A DNA stretch of 64,000 bases from Diadema setosum (GCA_033980235.1 CM067077.1:11136102-11200101), one strand, 5' to 3'; counted from the stretch's first letter, positions 47,726-59,200 are shown. Notes: generated from the letters alone by a model not told the origin. Numbers and translations are program-made.

Positions 47726-47863
47726 GGGTGACAATCCTTGCCGCCAGCCCTCGTCACGGATTGTCGCCAGACGACAATCCGTGACGGGGGCGACAATCCG
47801 TGACGCCAACTCCGTCAAGGATTGTCGCCCCCGAGCCGGGGGCGACAATCCGTGTCGCAACAG
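47726..47863. repeat. inverted GGCGACAATCCGTGACG module cluster, copy B
   Basis: Six modules in alternating orientation. In reverse complement the block matches 32250-32363 closely, including the ctgttgcgacacggattgtc edge. Two near-identical blocks 15 kb apart indicate a mobile or recently duplicated short foldback element. Confidence 0.85.
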
Positions 47864-47964
47864 CTCCTCCGTGGACATGTAAGAAGATGGAGAAATCACA
47901 GGCATTTTACCAGCCCTAAGTGCGTTCGTGTCGTTTTTCAGGACCCCATTCGCCGAGGATGGAC

Positions 47965-48018
47965 ACTATATCTATAGGATCTATATCTATAGATATCTCC
48001 TATCTCTATAGGAGATGC
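47965..48018. repeat. TATAGATA-type nested palindrome
   Basis: Overlapping palindromes of tatctatag and ctataggagat occur in about 50 bp. The rest of 47870-48690 shows no supported feature. Confidence 0.6.
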
Positions 48019-48701
48019 AGAACATCGCGGAGATCACGAAAGACAGAGAATGCTGAAAAAAAAAGAACGACAATAACCTAAGCATGATTTCTCGGGAATT
48101 CTACCTGACTTGATTGATTTGAAAGGGGATAGATAACCTTGGCTATTATATGAGCTGGTCTGTATGTTTAAAGATATGTGACAGTGGATCAGCAATTCAG
48201 TAAAATCAAAGTGATACCTTTCTTTCAAATTCAATTATCCATAGCATGCTCAAAATCTTTGTTCCTTTTCTACGACGTCTCAATTCATCCTCTCATCATT
48301 TCAGCTGCCTAACCGGTATGTGAAACGAGAAGCAGGAGGGCTGAGACTAGAGCTGTATATTTTTAAACAGATTATTTTGAAATATTAGCCAATCCCTTCC
48401 AATGAGAGATTAAAAGGTTATAATCATTATCTAGAAAATCGTTATCCGAAGGGGTGTCCCCTTTTGTACACGTGCCAGTCCGCAGACCGATTACCCGTCT
48501 CATGTCCAATTTTTTTTTTTCTCTTCCATAATTAGATAAATTGTCACTATTTTTCATTTTCTGTTTTGGCTTCTTTTCTCTCTGGCATTCGTGAAGCACA
48601 CATTTTCGAAAAGATAAGCGCAACCTTTATGAATGGCTATGGTCGGGATAAATTTCCGAGATAACTACATATACGTTACAAGAGATTACTGGTAGTAATA
48701 A

Positions 48702-48842
48702 CAAGGGCGGATCCAGGAATTCTGTATAGGGGGGCGTAACTAATATTTCTGGTGCCACTTCCGGGTTTCATTTCATTTTTTTTTTCTTTTTCTTTTGTTT
48801 TTAACAAAAAATAAAGGGGGCGTGCGCCGGGATCCGCCGCTG
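48702..48842. mobile_element. 141-bp MITE with GGCGGATCC ends
   Basis: Inverted ends (caagggcggatcc and ggatccgccgctg) flank 141 bp. TAATAA is duplicated on both sides (48696-48701 and 48843-48848). CA..TG-type ends resemble hAT non-autonomous elements, whose duplications are normally 8 bp, so assignment is tentative. Confidence 0.75.
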
Positions 48843-48848
48843 TAATAA

Positions 48849-49527
48849 GGAGTTTGTTTGTTTGTTTGTTCACCGTAAAATCACTAAGTAACAATGATAC
48901 ATACATATGGAATATAAAATTGAAGATAATCGGATGGATTGCCCTGCCCAGCTCGTCCTTCATGGTTGTGCTGGTCTTGCGAGGGGTCCAAATTCACACA
49001 AATAATCACATTAATTGATACTCTGTAACAATGAAACTAATTTAACACACATACGCATTTGTACCAACACATAATTTTATTATACAAACACAGTATCGAT
49101 ATATTGATACTGTACATCAACTAAAACAACATTACTATTTCGACAAGAAGCCTGTGAAAATGATACCCCTCCCATGCCGACTACCAACATTCCCTCCTCA
49201 CCCACAGCCCTCTCTACAAGTGCTATAATTATTTACATAATAATACGGATACCTGGTCAAATATCGTAACATCCAACGTTCTTAGACAGGTTAAGCTCTT
49301 TTCGTGTATTGTCTGTTCTCCAAGAAGACCCTGCTATTCTTACTACTACTGTTTTGCAAGGAATTGGCAATCTATTTTCCTTTTTTATACTTTGACCAAT
49401 AGTGACAATGTGAGTCAAATATCTTTTCCACGAGATACAGGATTTAAATGCAGGATCTAACCATTTCAATTTTACCATAATAGTCTGGCGGTGATTTTGC
49501 TCTTAATGTACAGTGTATAACCGGTAG
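48849..49527. other. 3' flank/UTR of the transporter gene
   Basis: AT-rich sequence downstream of the minus-strand transporter. A minus-strand AATAAA (complement at about 49075-49080) is a candidate poly(A) signal, giving a 3' UTR of about 450 bp. No other gene is seen. Confidence 0.35.
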
Positions 49528-50676
49528 TCAATGTCTGTTTGTGCTTTCATGATATGCAGCCTTCTGGTCTCTCTTTGCACGAGAATCAGCCAAAAAGTAA
49601 TTAGTCACAGATATTCCCATGGAACTTGTCAATACAAGAAGCGCTCCTCCAATCATCAGTACGTTGGCTGTCGCATTCAGCACGATAATATCCAAAACCA
49701 CCGTTATGATGATATCAATGCTACGGACTACAGAAACGACAGCTGCATTCTCAGTCTGCAGCGCGCACGTGAGAATCATGGTTTCCAAGTATCCTGCAAA
49801 ACCAATCATGAGAAGGAAGAGGCGATCCCCAGTGCAGTCTGGTATCTTCCACTCTCCTCGCGCTGACGTCATAGCAGCACTTACACACGCATTGCAAACT
49901 CCACACGCAAACATTACGAGTTGGATGTCGATGTCGATTGTACCTATTTTTCTAAGTGTGGTAATGAAAATGCCAAAAGTCAACGCATTCGCCAAAGCGA
50001 AAGCAATTCCAGCGGACAATTTTGCGCTGTCTTTGGCCTCACCGCTATTGCTCGACGTACTCCCAAAGATCGCTTTGGGATGAACTACGAGGAAGATACC
50101 TATGACGCAGACGCACGAGAAAACGACTTTTGGTAAAGAGAAGCTCTCTTTCAGAAATAAGCGAGCGAGTACGGCGGTGAAAATGGGATTGAGATAGTGC
50201 ATGCATTGTGCCGTAGATATGTTGAGTAGTTGTATGGAGTAAAAATACGTGACTGCAGCGGCAGCTCCAGCAAATCCACGAAGCAAAAGAAACATCCACA
50301 TTTTTCTTGTCACCTTGCCTCTCCAGACTTTCCTCCACACCAGAAATGGTCCTGAGTAAACCATGAAGGATACGCTGTAGTAAAAATGCAACAAATTGGC
50401 GGAGACGCGATTGGACAGAAATTTACTCATCATAATCAGACATGCACTTGCAAACGCCGACACGAGAGTGAAGAGAACGCCCCTACGTTGTACCAAGCAG
50501 TCTGTGGCTTGTTGAAAGACTGCGAACAGTCCGCTCTTGCTCCCTTTTGATCCATGCTGCCTCTTCTCCGCGCGAGAATGGCATCCAGTCTCCGATCCGT
50601 GTAGGAAGGCTGTTTGTGCTGTCTCGGGCTCTGGGTTCCCCTCACTGCTTTCCAGATCTCTGTTCCTTCGCAACAT
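49528..50676 (-). CDS. SLC35G-like EamA/DMT membrane transporter
   Basis: An intact 382-codon frame from ATG at 50676 (MLRRNRDLESS) to a stop at 49528. A hydrophilic N-terminus of about 65 residues precedes ten hydrophobic spans arranged as two five-helix EamA repeats, starting at GVLFTLVSAFASACLIMM and ending near VLMIGGALLVLTSSMGIS. The family hallmarks RGFAGAAAAVTYFYSIQLL, MHYLNPIFTAVLARLF and SVVRSIDIIITVVLDI are present. Length and topology match SLC35G-type members of the drug/metabolite transporter superfamily, whose substrates are poorly known. The frame also opens upstream to a non-ATG codon. A good 3' splice site (ttcatattgtgcag|G) ends at 50687, so the CDS probably lies in one exon after a 5' UTR intron. 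A BEL retrotransposon has inserted 34 bp upstream of that site. Confidence 0.88.
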   Translation of the reverse strand: MLRRNRDLESSEGNPEPETAQTAFLHGSETGCHSRAEKRQHGSKGSKSGLFAVFQQATDCLVQRRGVLFTLVSAFASACLIMMSKFLSNRVSANLLHFYYSVSFMVYSGPFLVWRKVWRGKVTRKMWMFLLLRGFAGAAAAVTYFYSIQLLNISTAQCMHYLNPIFTAVLARLFLKESFSLPKVVFSCVCVIGIFLVVHPKAIFGSTSSNSGEAKDSAKLSAGIAFALANALTFGIFITTLRKIGTIDIDIQLVMFACGVCNACVSAAMTSARGEWKIPDCTGDRLFLLMIGFAGYLETMILTCALQTENAAVVSVVRSIDIIITVVLDIIVLNATANVLMIGGALLVLTSSMGISVTNYFLADSRAKRDQKAAYHESTNRH

Positions 50677-50686
50677 GATCCAAAGC

Positions 50687-50720
50687 CTGCACAATATGAA
50701 ATAACACTTTCCATTATTTC
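50687..50720 (-). promoter_or_regulatory. putative 3' splice site of transporter exon
   Basis: On the minus strand, tgttatttcatattgtgcag precedes the exon beginning at 50686. It is pyrimidine-moderate and followed 10 bp later by the start ATG. The BEL target duplication (ATTTC, 50716-50720) is at its upstream limit, so branch-point sequence may have been displaced. Confidence 0.5.
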
Positions 50721-51632
50721 TGTGCTGTTCGCGCTGAATTGTTTTTGCAATTTCGGCTTCTCATACGTAGGCTAGTGTTAGCGCATCAAACATAGCGATG
50801 ATTGTGTGTTAAATGTATGCGCGCGCGCAATATATAGTAGTGTGATTTTCGGCCTTCCATAATGGGCTAGAAAGATGGCGCACGAACCGACGGTTTGCTC
50901 GTTCGTGAGTCCAGCAAAAATGCAGCAAATGTATAAGATTATCACACGATAATCACAGAATCCCGGATGGAAGTCTTGCATCTGATGGTTCTGCCTTGGG
51001 ACAGGATCGCAATCGGAATGCGTCCAGAAGGGTTAAGCTTCTAGGCTTGGAAGATCACAAGTCTGTAAGTTTGGTATAGGGTCTTTACATGTATATTACA
51101 GCCTTTAAACAATATTTTTCTTGTTGATAGTGCAACAGAAAATGGATATTGCAACAGTGTACAAGGTGTATAATTAACATTGCTATGGTGTAACAGTGGA
51201 TGGATAATGACATTCCAAAGCTGCCATTTCATGATGTATAGTGAATGCATGCATGGATACAAAATGTGTATGTATAATGATGCAGTACAAGACAGGTGTA
51301 CTATTGTTTGTTCAGAAGAAGCAAACCTTTTTGTGTGTTAATGGAGCATTATATCCATATACATTCAATTTATTGTGATCCAAAGAACTGTATGTTTGAT
51401 ATATTCATACAGTGTATCATTCATTGTTTCACTCACAGTTTTACCGTTTCACATACTTGCGCACACGCACTTGGGCTTGCGCATAGACAGCAAGGAGGAG
51501 AATCGATTAAAGACAAGAGTGCAACGTTCGACTCGTCTGTCTGCGATTTTATTCTTGTTGTGCATGTGTATACGGTTAGCTGACTGGATAGGATCTAGTG
51601 CTACTGGTACCTAGAAATCCGAGGCCATCATA
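50721..51632 (+). repeat. BEL 5' LTR (912 bp)
   Basis: Starts tgtgctgttcgcgctgaatt and ends gaggccatcata. It contains aatatatag near 50828 as a possible TATA-like element. Relative to the 3' LTR it carries 8 extra bases near 51150 and C instead of T near 50912. Confidence 0.95.
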
Positions 51633-51639
51633 GTAAAAA

Positions 51640-51715
51640 GACTTATTCTTCGGGCCGAGCAAAGAGACTTATTCTTCGGGCCGAGCAAAGAGACTTATTC
51701 TTCGGGCCGAGTTAA
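51640..51715 (+). repeat. 26-bp triple repeat in BEL leader
   Basis: Three copies of agacttattcttcgggccga plus gcaaag follow the 5' LTR almost immediately, where the primer-binding site is expected. The third copy diverges at its end. Confidence 0.9.
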
Positions 51716-53504
51716 AGGACTTCATCGTCAGGCGGAGTGAAGAGATTTCACATCGCGCTTACCGTACGCAAGGTTTCATCATGTCGACGAAAACAGAACC
51801 TCGACAACAACAGTCCAAGCAAGTACCCTGTGAGGGATAAACCTGAAATACCCTCTCAGGGCTATTCAGCGGCTCAACGAAGCGTTGCGATCGTTATCTC
51901 TATTCTCATTGCCGGTCGTTCCGATTTATGACTAGAAATTCTGCGGATTTTGCTGGCTCGTGCGAGCGCTGCACGCTCGCCATGAGCTGGGTGGCCCTGT
52001 ACACCCACATGCAGGCCGGACAAGTCGCAGCGTCACATACCAGCCGGGGAGATACCACACACAGTCTTCACATCCACCAAGTATTGTAAAGTAACTCGCG
52101 CTAAGATGGATTGCAACAATTTGCACAAATCCAAACTAATTTAAACTAGGCCTACACTAAGTACAGGTCGTTGCAGGATGATATAAACACAAAAAATAAA
52201 CAAAATACACAGTTCCCCTACACTCATGTACGCACACAAGCACAAGCACCCACAGCAAACACAAGAGTGTCAACAACATCAAAAGCAAAAACAAAACGAA
52301 AACTGGCATCATTCAGAAAGTGTTGAATTCGAGTATCTTATATGTTATCAAGATACAGTTGTGACTTGCTTCTTGAGAAGAACGTATAACTATTTTTTTT
52401 TCTTTTCAAATCATTTCATGATGTATCAATTATTAAATCTGTATTTAATAGTCACATCTTGTATCATCTGCAGTGTGGATATTAGTATATTATACGCATC
52501 AAGAGTAAGAACATCTTCTATAGACGATCGAACGCAATTTCAAAACCCAGTTTTGGCAACTGAATGGATTTCGTTCTCCTACCTGCCCGTGGCCGGTACA
52601 CTTGCCGAACTGTAAAGACGATGGTATCACACATCTCCTCAACTGGAACTACAGCTGTATTTTATGATTCTCTCACAGTCCCAAGTAGATATAACACAAA
52701 ACGCCATCTTAGTCTTCATAAAATGTTATCGATGCAGTCATGGCAGTGTATATTCCATAATTCAGGGAGGTGGAAAGAGAATTGAATATGCCTAGTTAGT
52801 GCACAGGGATAGACTGTACCATGCTAATGTAAGGTCTCAGTGGCAGCTGACTGGTATCGAGGAAACCCCACTAAAAAAACAACATCACTCCCCCAGCCCA
52901 CCGAAGAACCCTGGCTGGTATGTGTACGTAACTTTCCAAAGCAGACACTCTGCCGAGCGAGACTGCCTTTGCAATGTCACAGCACTTTCCCAACGACGCA
53001 GGGACGTGATCAGTTCACATTTGATTTTTCTGATAAACTGCGTTGATACCATCTTTTAATGTCCCTGAAGTTCATACTATAAAGATGTAAGCATCGATTT
53101 CATTCTACATAATTCATTTCCAAAATTTACAGTTGTGATTACATGAACATTACATCAAATGTGAGATGAGTGAGGTTCCTTCGTACAGCAGCGAACAGCG
53201 GCAACCAAGCAAGCAACGCGAGCCAGAGAGCAATACGATAACCATTCCACGTGGGCTAACAGCACGGAGGCACGCGGTGTGTGCGCGTTTTTCTCTGTTT
53301 CAGTAGCGATAGCCTGACAAAATTCAGACCGGATTGAATGAGACTAAGTGGACAAAATTTTCGAACATGTTGTGCTATGACAGAGAGCGTGTGAATTTTG
53401 CTCCCCGCGGATTATCCTGCAAAAGGGTCTATGAAAGGAAAGACTAATAATCTTCACTCTGAGGGAAAAGGAGCGCAATCCGCGGGGAGCAAAATATACC
53501 GTGT
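51716..53504 (+). other. BEL untranslated leader
   Basis: About 1.8 kb between the LTR and gag, with short ORFs that show no motif. An inverted pair flanks 53400-53490: ctccccgcggatt (left) and the complementary aatccgcggggag (right), which could form a large stem-loop just before gag and may have a packaging or translation role (inference). Confidence 0.6.
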
Positions 53505-53696
53505 GTGTTTAAACACACGAATGTCGAAGCGGTTTTGTCGGTTCCCATAGACTTTACACGTGAAGGCGATTCGCTTGGCACTGAGCCAGGTTCGGCGAGC
53601 TCGCGCGGTTCTCCCGTTTTATCCTCTATAGGGTATTTCGGCGTTATCCTTCACAGGGTAGTTGCCTGGACTGAACAAGGAGCGGAGTCACCGCAA

Positions 53697-56252
53697 ATGC
53701 CGTCGCTGTCCACGCAGGGTGACAGACGTGAGACGGGGAGCGTGTCTTCGAGACAGTCTAATGCAAGTAGACATTCATCAGTGGCCTCTGAGGCTATATT
53801 AGCTCGTGCAAAGGCAGAGGCAAGTAGAGTAAGATTAGAATTTGCTCGAAAGGAAGCAAATCTTGCAAAACAAAGGGCTGCTCAGGAAGCAGATCTTGCA
53901 AAGCAAAGGGCTGCTCAGGATGCAGAACGTGTAGTGTTAGAGGCAGAAAGAGATGCTGCTGTAGCAGCAGTGCAGGTTTCTGTCCTCGAAGCAGGCTTAA
54001 ACGAATGCGAAGAGTCTGTAAAAGGTGTTGAATTGAATCTTATGCAAAAAGATGTCAATGAACGTGTGGAGGATTATTTGTCCTCACTTGATGTAGATGG
54101 TGTCAAGATTCCAGTTGATGGAAATCACATCAACCAGGGGAGTTCAATTCCCTCCCCTAAGTGTGTAAAAGAAAATCAGGAAGGTCAAGTGCAAACAAAA
54201 CTTGGTGTACCTCCTGAAGATAGTGTGTATTCATCCCAGTATGTTGGGATGTCCAAGTGTGACAATGAAACAAAGAGTGTTAATCGTAGGGAAGGCACTG
54301 CTATCCCACCTAACTTAGACACTGTTAACGTAGTTTCTGACATAAGTAATGTATTGCTTAAGAAGGAATTGGTGTCAAGTGGCTTGGTTAAATTCAATGA
54401 CCGTGCATTCAGTTACAGATCCTGGAAAGCTACGCTCGGACGCGTTATCACAGAGCTCCAGCTGACACAATCCCAAGAGATGGGTTTGATCATGAAGTGG
54501 TTGGGTAAGGAATCTTCCCAACTGGTCTCTGCCATTCATGACATTCATGTTGACCGACCGAATGTTGGTGTGAGTAGAATGTGGGAACTCCTTGACAGGA
54601 GGTATGGCTCCCCAGAGGCTGTAGAACACGATCTTCAACAGAGGATTGAAGATTTCCCTAGACTTACACATAGGGAGAACGAAAAATTAGAGCAGTTTGG
54701 TCATTTGCTCCTGGAGATCGAGTATGCCAAAGAGAATGGGGATTTCCCAGGATTGCTGCATCTGGATTCTGCCAGAGGGTTGCAGGCCTTAGTGCAGAAG
54801 TTGCCCTACAATCTCCAGGAGAAGTGGGTAATGGAGGGATCCCGGTACAAGGAAAGGTACCGGGCGACTTTCCCTCCTTTCCAGGTGTTCAGCGAGTTTG
54901 TTCGCTATCACGCGAAGATTCGCAATGATCCCAGCTTCATGTTGCCTCGTGACATGAAGCATCAGGAGGTTGCGAAGAAAACGGTCAGTGTCAGAGCTAC
55001 TGACGTGAAGGAGGTTCGTCCTTTGGCTTCAAAGGAGTTTTGTCCTATCCACAAGAAGCCACATTCGATCGTTGAGTGCAAGGTATTCCTTGCAAAAACG
55101 GTACCTGAGAAGAAGAATCTTCTCAAGCAGTACCAGCTGTGTTTCAGGTGTTGCCTCCCGGGACATGCAGCCCGGGAGTGCAAGGCAAGGGTGAAATGCG
55201 AATCATGTGGAAGTCAACGCCACTTAACGATTCTTCACTGGGAGAATAGTAACGAATCTGCGAAGAGTACGCAGAAACCTGAAGACCCTCCCAAAGACAA
55301 TCCTCGAACCAACATCACAAGTGCATGCTCTAAGATGAAGGGTTCTAAATGCATAGGAGGAAAATCCTGTGCAAAGATTGTACCATTACTTGTGAGGTCA
55401 AAGAGGGATGAGAGTATTGTGGTCAAGACATATGCAGTCATAGATGACCAAAGCAATAAGACCATAGCCACGTCTAAACTCCTAGATAAGTTTGATGTTG
55501 CCTATGATGAGATTAGCTACACTCTACGCACATGCAGTGGAGAAGTGTCTGCTCACGGTAGATGTGCTGATGATTTTGTGGTGGAGGATATCCACGGCAC
55601 TGTCTGTTTGGAGTTGCCAACAGTCACAGAGTGTTCATACATTCCGGATTACAAGGATGAGATTCCTACTACGGAGATAGTCCAGGCATATGATCATTTG
55701 AGGAGTGTTGAGATCCCACCAGTTGATCACAATTGCACAGCAACTCTGTTGATAGGCAGGGATGTGGTTGAAGCGCACCATGTGCTAGACCAAAAGATTG
55801 GGCCACCTGACTCACCATTTGCACAGAAGTTATGCCTTGGCTGGGTTATCATTGGTGATGTGTGCCTTCGAGGGGTCCACCGGAGCACTGGACAGACAGT
55901 GAGGATTTCTCCCTTGCGCACTCAGATTCTTTCTGCGGGCCGACCCACATGTCTTGAACCCTGTCCGAACGAGTTCAGGTTGAAACACCTCTTTGACAAC
56001 GAAGATGACAGTATCAGTCTCTCAATCGAGGAACGACAGTTCGTCCATTTGATGGTAGAGAAGGGAGGCCTGAAAAATGGCAAGTGGACAGCTCCACTAC
56101 CCTTCAAAGAGCGAAGGGATCGCCTTCCCAACAATCGTTCACAAGCTTTGAAGAGAGCTCAGATCCTCCAGACGAATATGGTGAGGGATCCAATCAAGAG
56201 GGAACACATGTTGACGTTTATGGAAGGGGTCATTTCCCAAGGCCATGCATAG
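53697..56252 (+). CDS. BEL gag, protease and start of RT
   Basis: The open frame runs from a non-ATG codon at 53505. The first ATG is at 53697 (MPSLSTQGDRRETGS), chosen as start. Residues numbered from 53505: a coiled-coil-like Ala/Glu/Lys region with a repeated LAKQRAAQ at about 98-175; a DUF1759-like gag core at about 295-480 (SYRSWKATLGRV, RRYGSPEAV); a zinc knuckle CX2CX4HX4C at 546-559 plus a CESC pair at 565-568; and an aspartic protease domain with the AVIDDQSN active-site box near 645-651. The frame ends at a UAG at 56250-56252, at the junction leading into RT. The next frame is in phase, so either this copy has a nonsense mutation or pol is reached by readthrough. Confidence 0.9.
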   Translation: MPSLSTQGDRRETGSVSSRQSNASRHSSVASEAILARAKAEASRVRLEFARKEANLAKQRAAQEADLAKQRAAQDAERVVLEAERDAAVAAVQVSVLEAGLNECEESVKGVELNLMQKDVNERVEDYLSSLDVDGVKIPVDGNHINQGSSIPSPKCVKENQEGQVQTKLGVPPEDSVYSSQYVGMSKCDNETKSVNRREGTAIPPNLDTVNVVSDISNVLLKKELVSSGLVKFNDRAFSYRSWKATLGRVITELQLTQSQEMGLIMKWLGKESSQLVSAIHDIHVDRPNVGVSRMWELLDRRYGSPEAVEHDLQQRIEDFPRLTHRENEKLEQFGHLLLEIEYAKENGDFPGLLHLDSARGLQALVQKLPYNLQEKWVMEGSRYKERYRATFPPFQVFSEFVRYHAKIRNDPSFMLPRDMKHQEVAKKTVSVRATDVKEVRPLASKEFCPIHKKPHSIVECKVFLAKTVPEKKNLLKQYQLCFRCCLPGHAARECKARVKCESCGSQRHLTILHWENSNESAKSTQKPEDPPKDNPRTNITSACSKMKGSKCIGGKSCAKIVPLLVRSKRDESIVVKTYAVIDDQSNKTIATSKLLDKFDVAYDEISYTLRTCSGEVSAHGRCADDFVVEDIHGTVCLELPTVTECSYIPDYKDEIPTTEIVQAYDHLRSVEIPPVDHNCTATLLIGRDVVEAHHVLDQKIGPPDSPFAQKLCLGWVIIGDVCLRGVHRSTGQTVRISPLRTQILSAGRPTCLEPCPNEFRLKHLFDNEDDSISLSIEERQFVHLMVEKGGLKNGKWTAPLPFKERRDRLPNNRSQALKRAQILQTNMVRDPIKREHMLTFMEGVISQGHA

Positions 56253-59200
56253 GTGGCACCACCTCTTGATGCACATGAAGAGTGCTGGTACCTACCACTG
56301 TTTGGGGTGTATCATCCCAAGAAGAAGGACAAAATCAGAGGAGTCTTCGATTCCTCGGCCGAGTTCATGGGACACTCCCTGAACAAGGTTTTGTTGAAAG
56401 GTCCTGATCTGACCAATGACTTGGTTGGAGTGCTGTTGAGGTTTCGGAAAGGACCTGTTGCAGTCTGCGGAGACATTGAGTCAATGTTCTTCTGTTTTTC
56501 AGTAGCTGAAGAGCACAGGAATTTCCTCCGATTCTTCTGGCACGAAGACAACGACTTTGCCAAGCCCCTTATCGAGTACCGAATGCTCAAGCATGTGTTT
56601 GGCAATTCCCCTTCTCCAGCCGTAGCAAACTATGGTCTGAGGGACCTGGCCAAAGATGCTGAGCCAGACGTTAGGGAATTCATCCACAACAACTTTTACG
56701 TTGATGATGGACTCACCTCATGTGAGGATGCAGAAACGGCCGTTTCACTCATGACGAGGACACGGGCCATGCTGCAGGAGAAAGCTGGCATTCACCTGCA
56801 CAAGATCGCATCAAACTCCCAGACAGTACTCGATGCATTTGATCCAGAAGAGGTTCAAAAAGACATCAGGAACCTCACATTGAGCGATGGTACCCCAACT
56901 CAAAGGAGCTTGGGTGTTCAATGGAATTTGACTGACGACACTTTCAGGTTCCAAATCGAGTTGGTGACAAAGCCCTACACAAAGAGAGGAGTTTTGTCCA
57001 TGATCAATGGAGTGTTTGATCCATTGGGTTTCCTTGCCCCAGTTATGATTCAAGCAAGAGTCCTGTTCAGAGAGATGATAACTCACAAGGTGGAGTGGGA
57101 TGTCGTGCTCCCTGAGGTGTACAGGCCTATCTGGGAGTCTTGGACCTCAGGATTGTTAGAGTTGGAGTCACTATCGATTCCTCGCAGCTACCTTACCTGT
57201 CCTGAGAAAGGGATCTTGCATGTCTATTGTGATGCTTCTGAGGTAGCAGTCGCTGCTGTTGCGTACCTGATAGATGGGGATGCTGAAAACCCCAGTGCAA
57301 GCTTTGTCTTTGGAAAGTCCAAACTGGCTCCAAAGTCGGGTCACACCATACCAAGACTGGAGCTTTGTGCTGCGGTCTTGGCCACGGAAGTTGCCAGTGT
57401 TGTGTGTAGAGAGTTGAACATTCAAGCCACAACAGTAGTTTTCTTTACGAACAGTAGGATTGTTCTTGGGTACCTGAACAACACGACCAGAAGATTTCAT
57501 ACCTATGTGGCGAACCGGGTTCACAAGGTTCTCAGTTTCTCCCAACCTTCACAATGGAGGTATGTGCCTACGGCCAACAATCCTGCAGACTGTGGCACAC
57601 GCCCGGTTTCAGCTCGGTCTTTGAAAGGCTCATCATGGCTCACAGGTCCTCAGAAGATAGCTACTCAGGAAGTAGTGAATCCAGTGTCAGAATTTCCACT
57701 TGTAGATCCTGACCTAGATGAAGAGATAAAGCAAGATGTGAACATCCCGGTCACCAAAACCAATGTAGAACTGCAAGGACTTGTTCCAAGGTTTGAAAAG
57801 TTCTCAACCTGGAAAAGCCTGGTCAGAGCGTTCCGTCTGCTCATACACATTGCTCACTCATTCAGCTCCAGGAGTGACAATGGTTGCCATGGCTGGCACA
57901 CATGTAGCAATACAGATGTCGAATCTGTACGTCATGCAGAGATGATGATCGTGAAGGAAGTACAGAAGCAGATCTTCCATGAGGAATATGAATGTCTCAG
58001 AGAGGGAGTACCTTTACCCTCTAACTCCTCAATACGGGACTTAGCACCAATCCTGAACCAAGATGGTTTGATTTGCGTTGGTGGGAGGTTGAGGAAGTCC
58101 TCACTTCCTGTGGTAGTGAAGCACCCTTTATTAATCCCCGGCAAGAGTCACATTGCCAAGCTCCTTGTGATGCACTATCACAATAACGGGCACCCTGGCA
58201 GACAGTTGACAGAAGGTTCTCTGCGTGATGCTGGGATTTGGATTATCGGGGGCAAGAGAGTCATATCTGCCGTTATCCACCGTTGTGTGATCTGCCGCAA
58301 ACTCAGAGGGAAGACTGTGCTGCAACGCATGGCTGACCTCCCTCAAGAGCGTCTGAAGATCGGACCTCCTTTTTCCCAGGTTGGCATAGATTGCTTCGGA
58401 CCATGGGAAGTGGTCACCAGGAAGACCAGAGGAGGTGCTGCCAAAAGCAAGAGGTGGGGAATGATATTCTCCTGCTTGACCTCCAGAGCTCTTCATATCG
58501 AAGTTCTTGAGGAACTGAGCACTTCGTCATGTATCAATGCACTGCGGCGATTCATGGCTGTGCGAGGCAAAGTGGAGACCTTTTGGTCCGATAGAGGATC
58601 AAATTTTGTGGGAGTCTTGAACGACAAGGTGTTTAGCACCTTTCTTGAGAGGAACAACACAGAGTGGAAGCTAAATCCACCCCATGCCCCACACATGGGA
58701 GGAGCCTGGGAAAGAATGGTTGGACTATTCAAGAGAATTCTCAATGGCATTCTGCTCGAGGCTAAAGAGAAAAGTTTCACCCATGAGACTTTGGTCACAT
58801 TCATGATGGAAGCTATGGCCATCGTGAATGCTAGACCTCTTGTTCCACTGAGCTCTGATCCAGAGGACACATCTTTCCTCTCACCTTCGGTGCTCTTGAC
58901 TCAGAAACATGGGAGCATAGAAGAGGTGCTTGTCGAGGATTGCAAGCGTAACATGTACACTGCTCAGTGGAAACGTGTCCAAATCCTGGCCGACAGGTTT
59001 TGGAAACAATGGAGACTCCGCTACTTGCAAAGCCTTCAGCAGAGGCGCAAGTGGACAAGTACGGAGAGGAATGTCATGAAGGGTGACATAGTCCTGTTGA
59101 GAGACAGGGAGGTCAAAAGAAACCAGTGGCCTCTTGGGATCATTGAGAGTGTTGGCACTGGAGATGATGGTTTAGTCCGTCAAGTTCAAGTCCGTCTGCC

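Noticed and set aside
49619..50083. Plus-strand 154-codon ORF opposite the transporter
   Set aside because: Shadow of the membrane-protein coding sequence on the other strand.
50778..50981. LTR ORF of 67 codons, repeated at 59509
   Set aside because: It lies antisense within both LTRs; repetition reflects LTR duplication and no motif is present.
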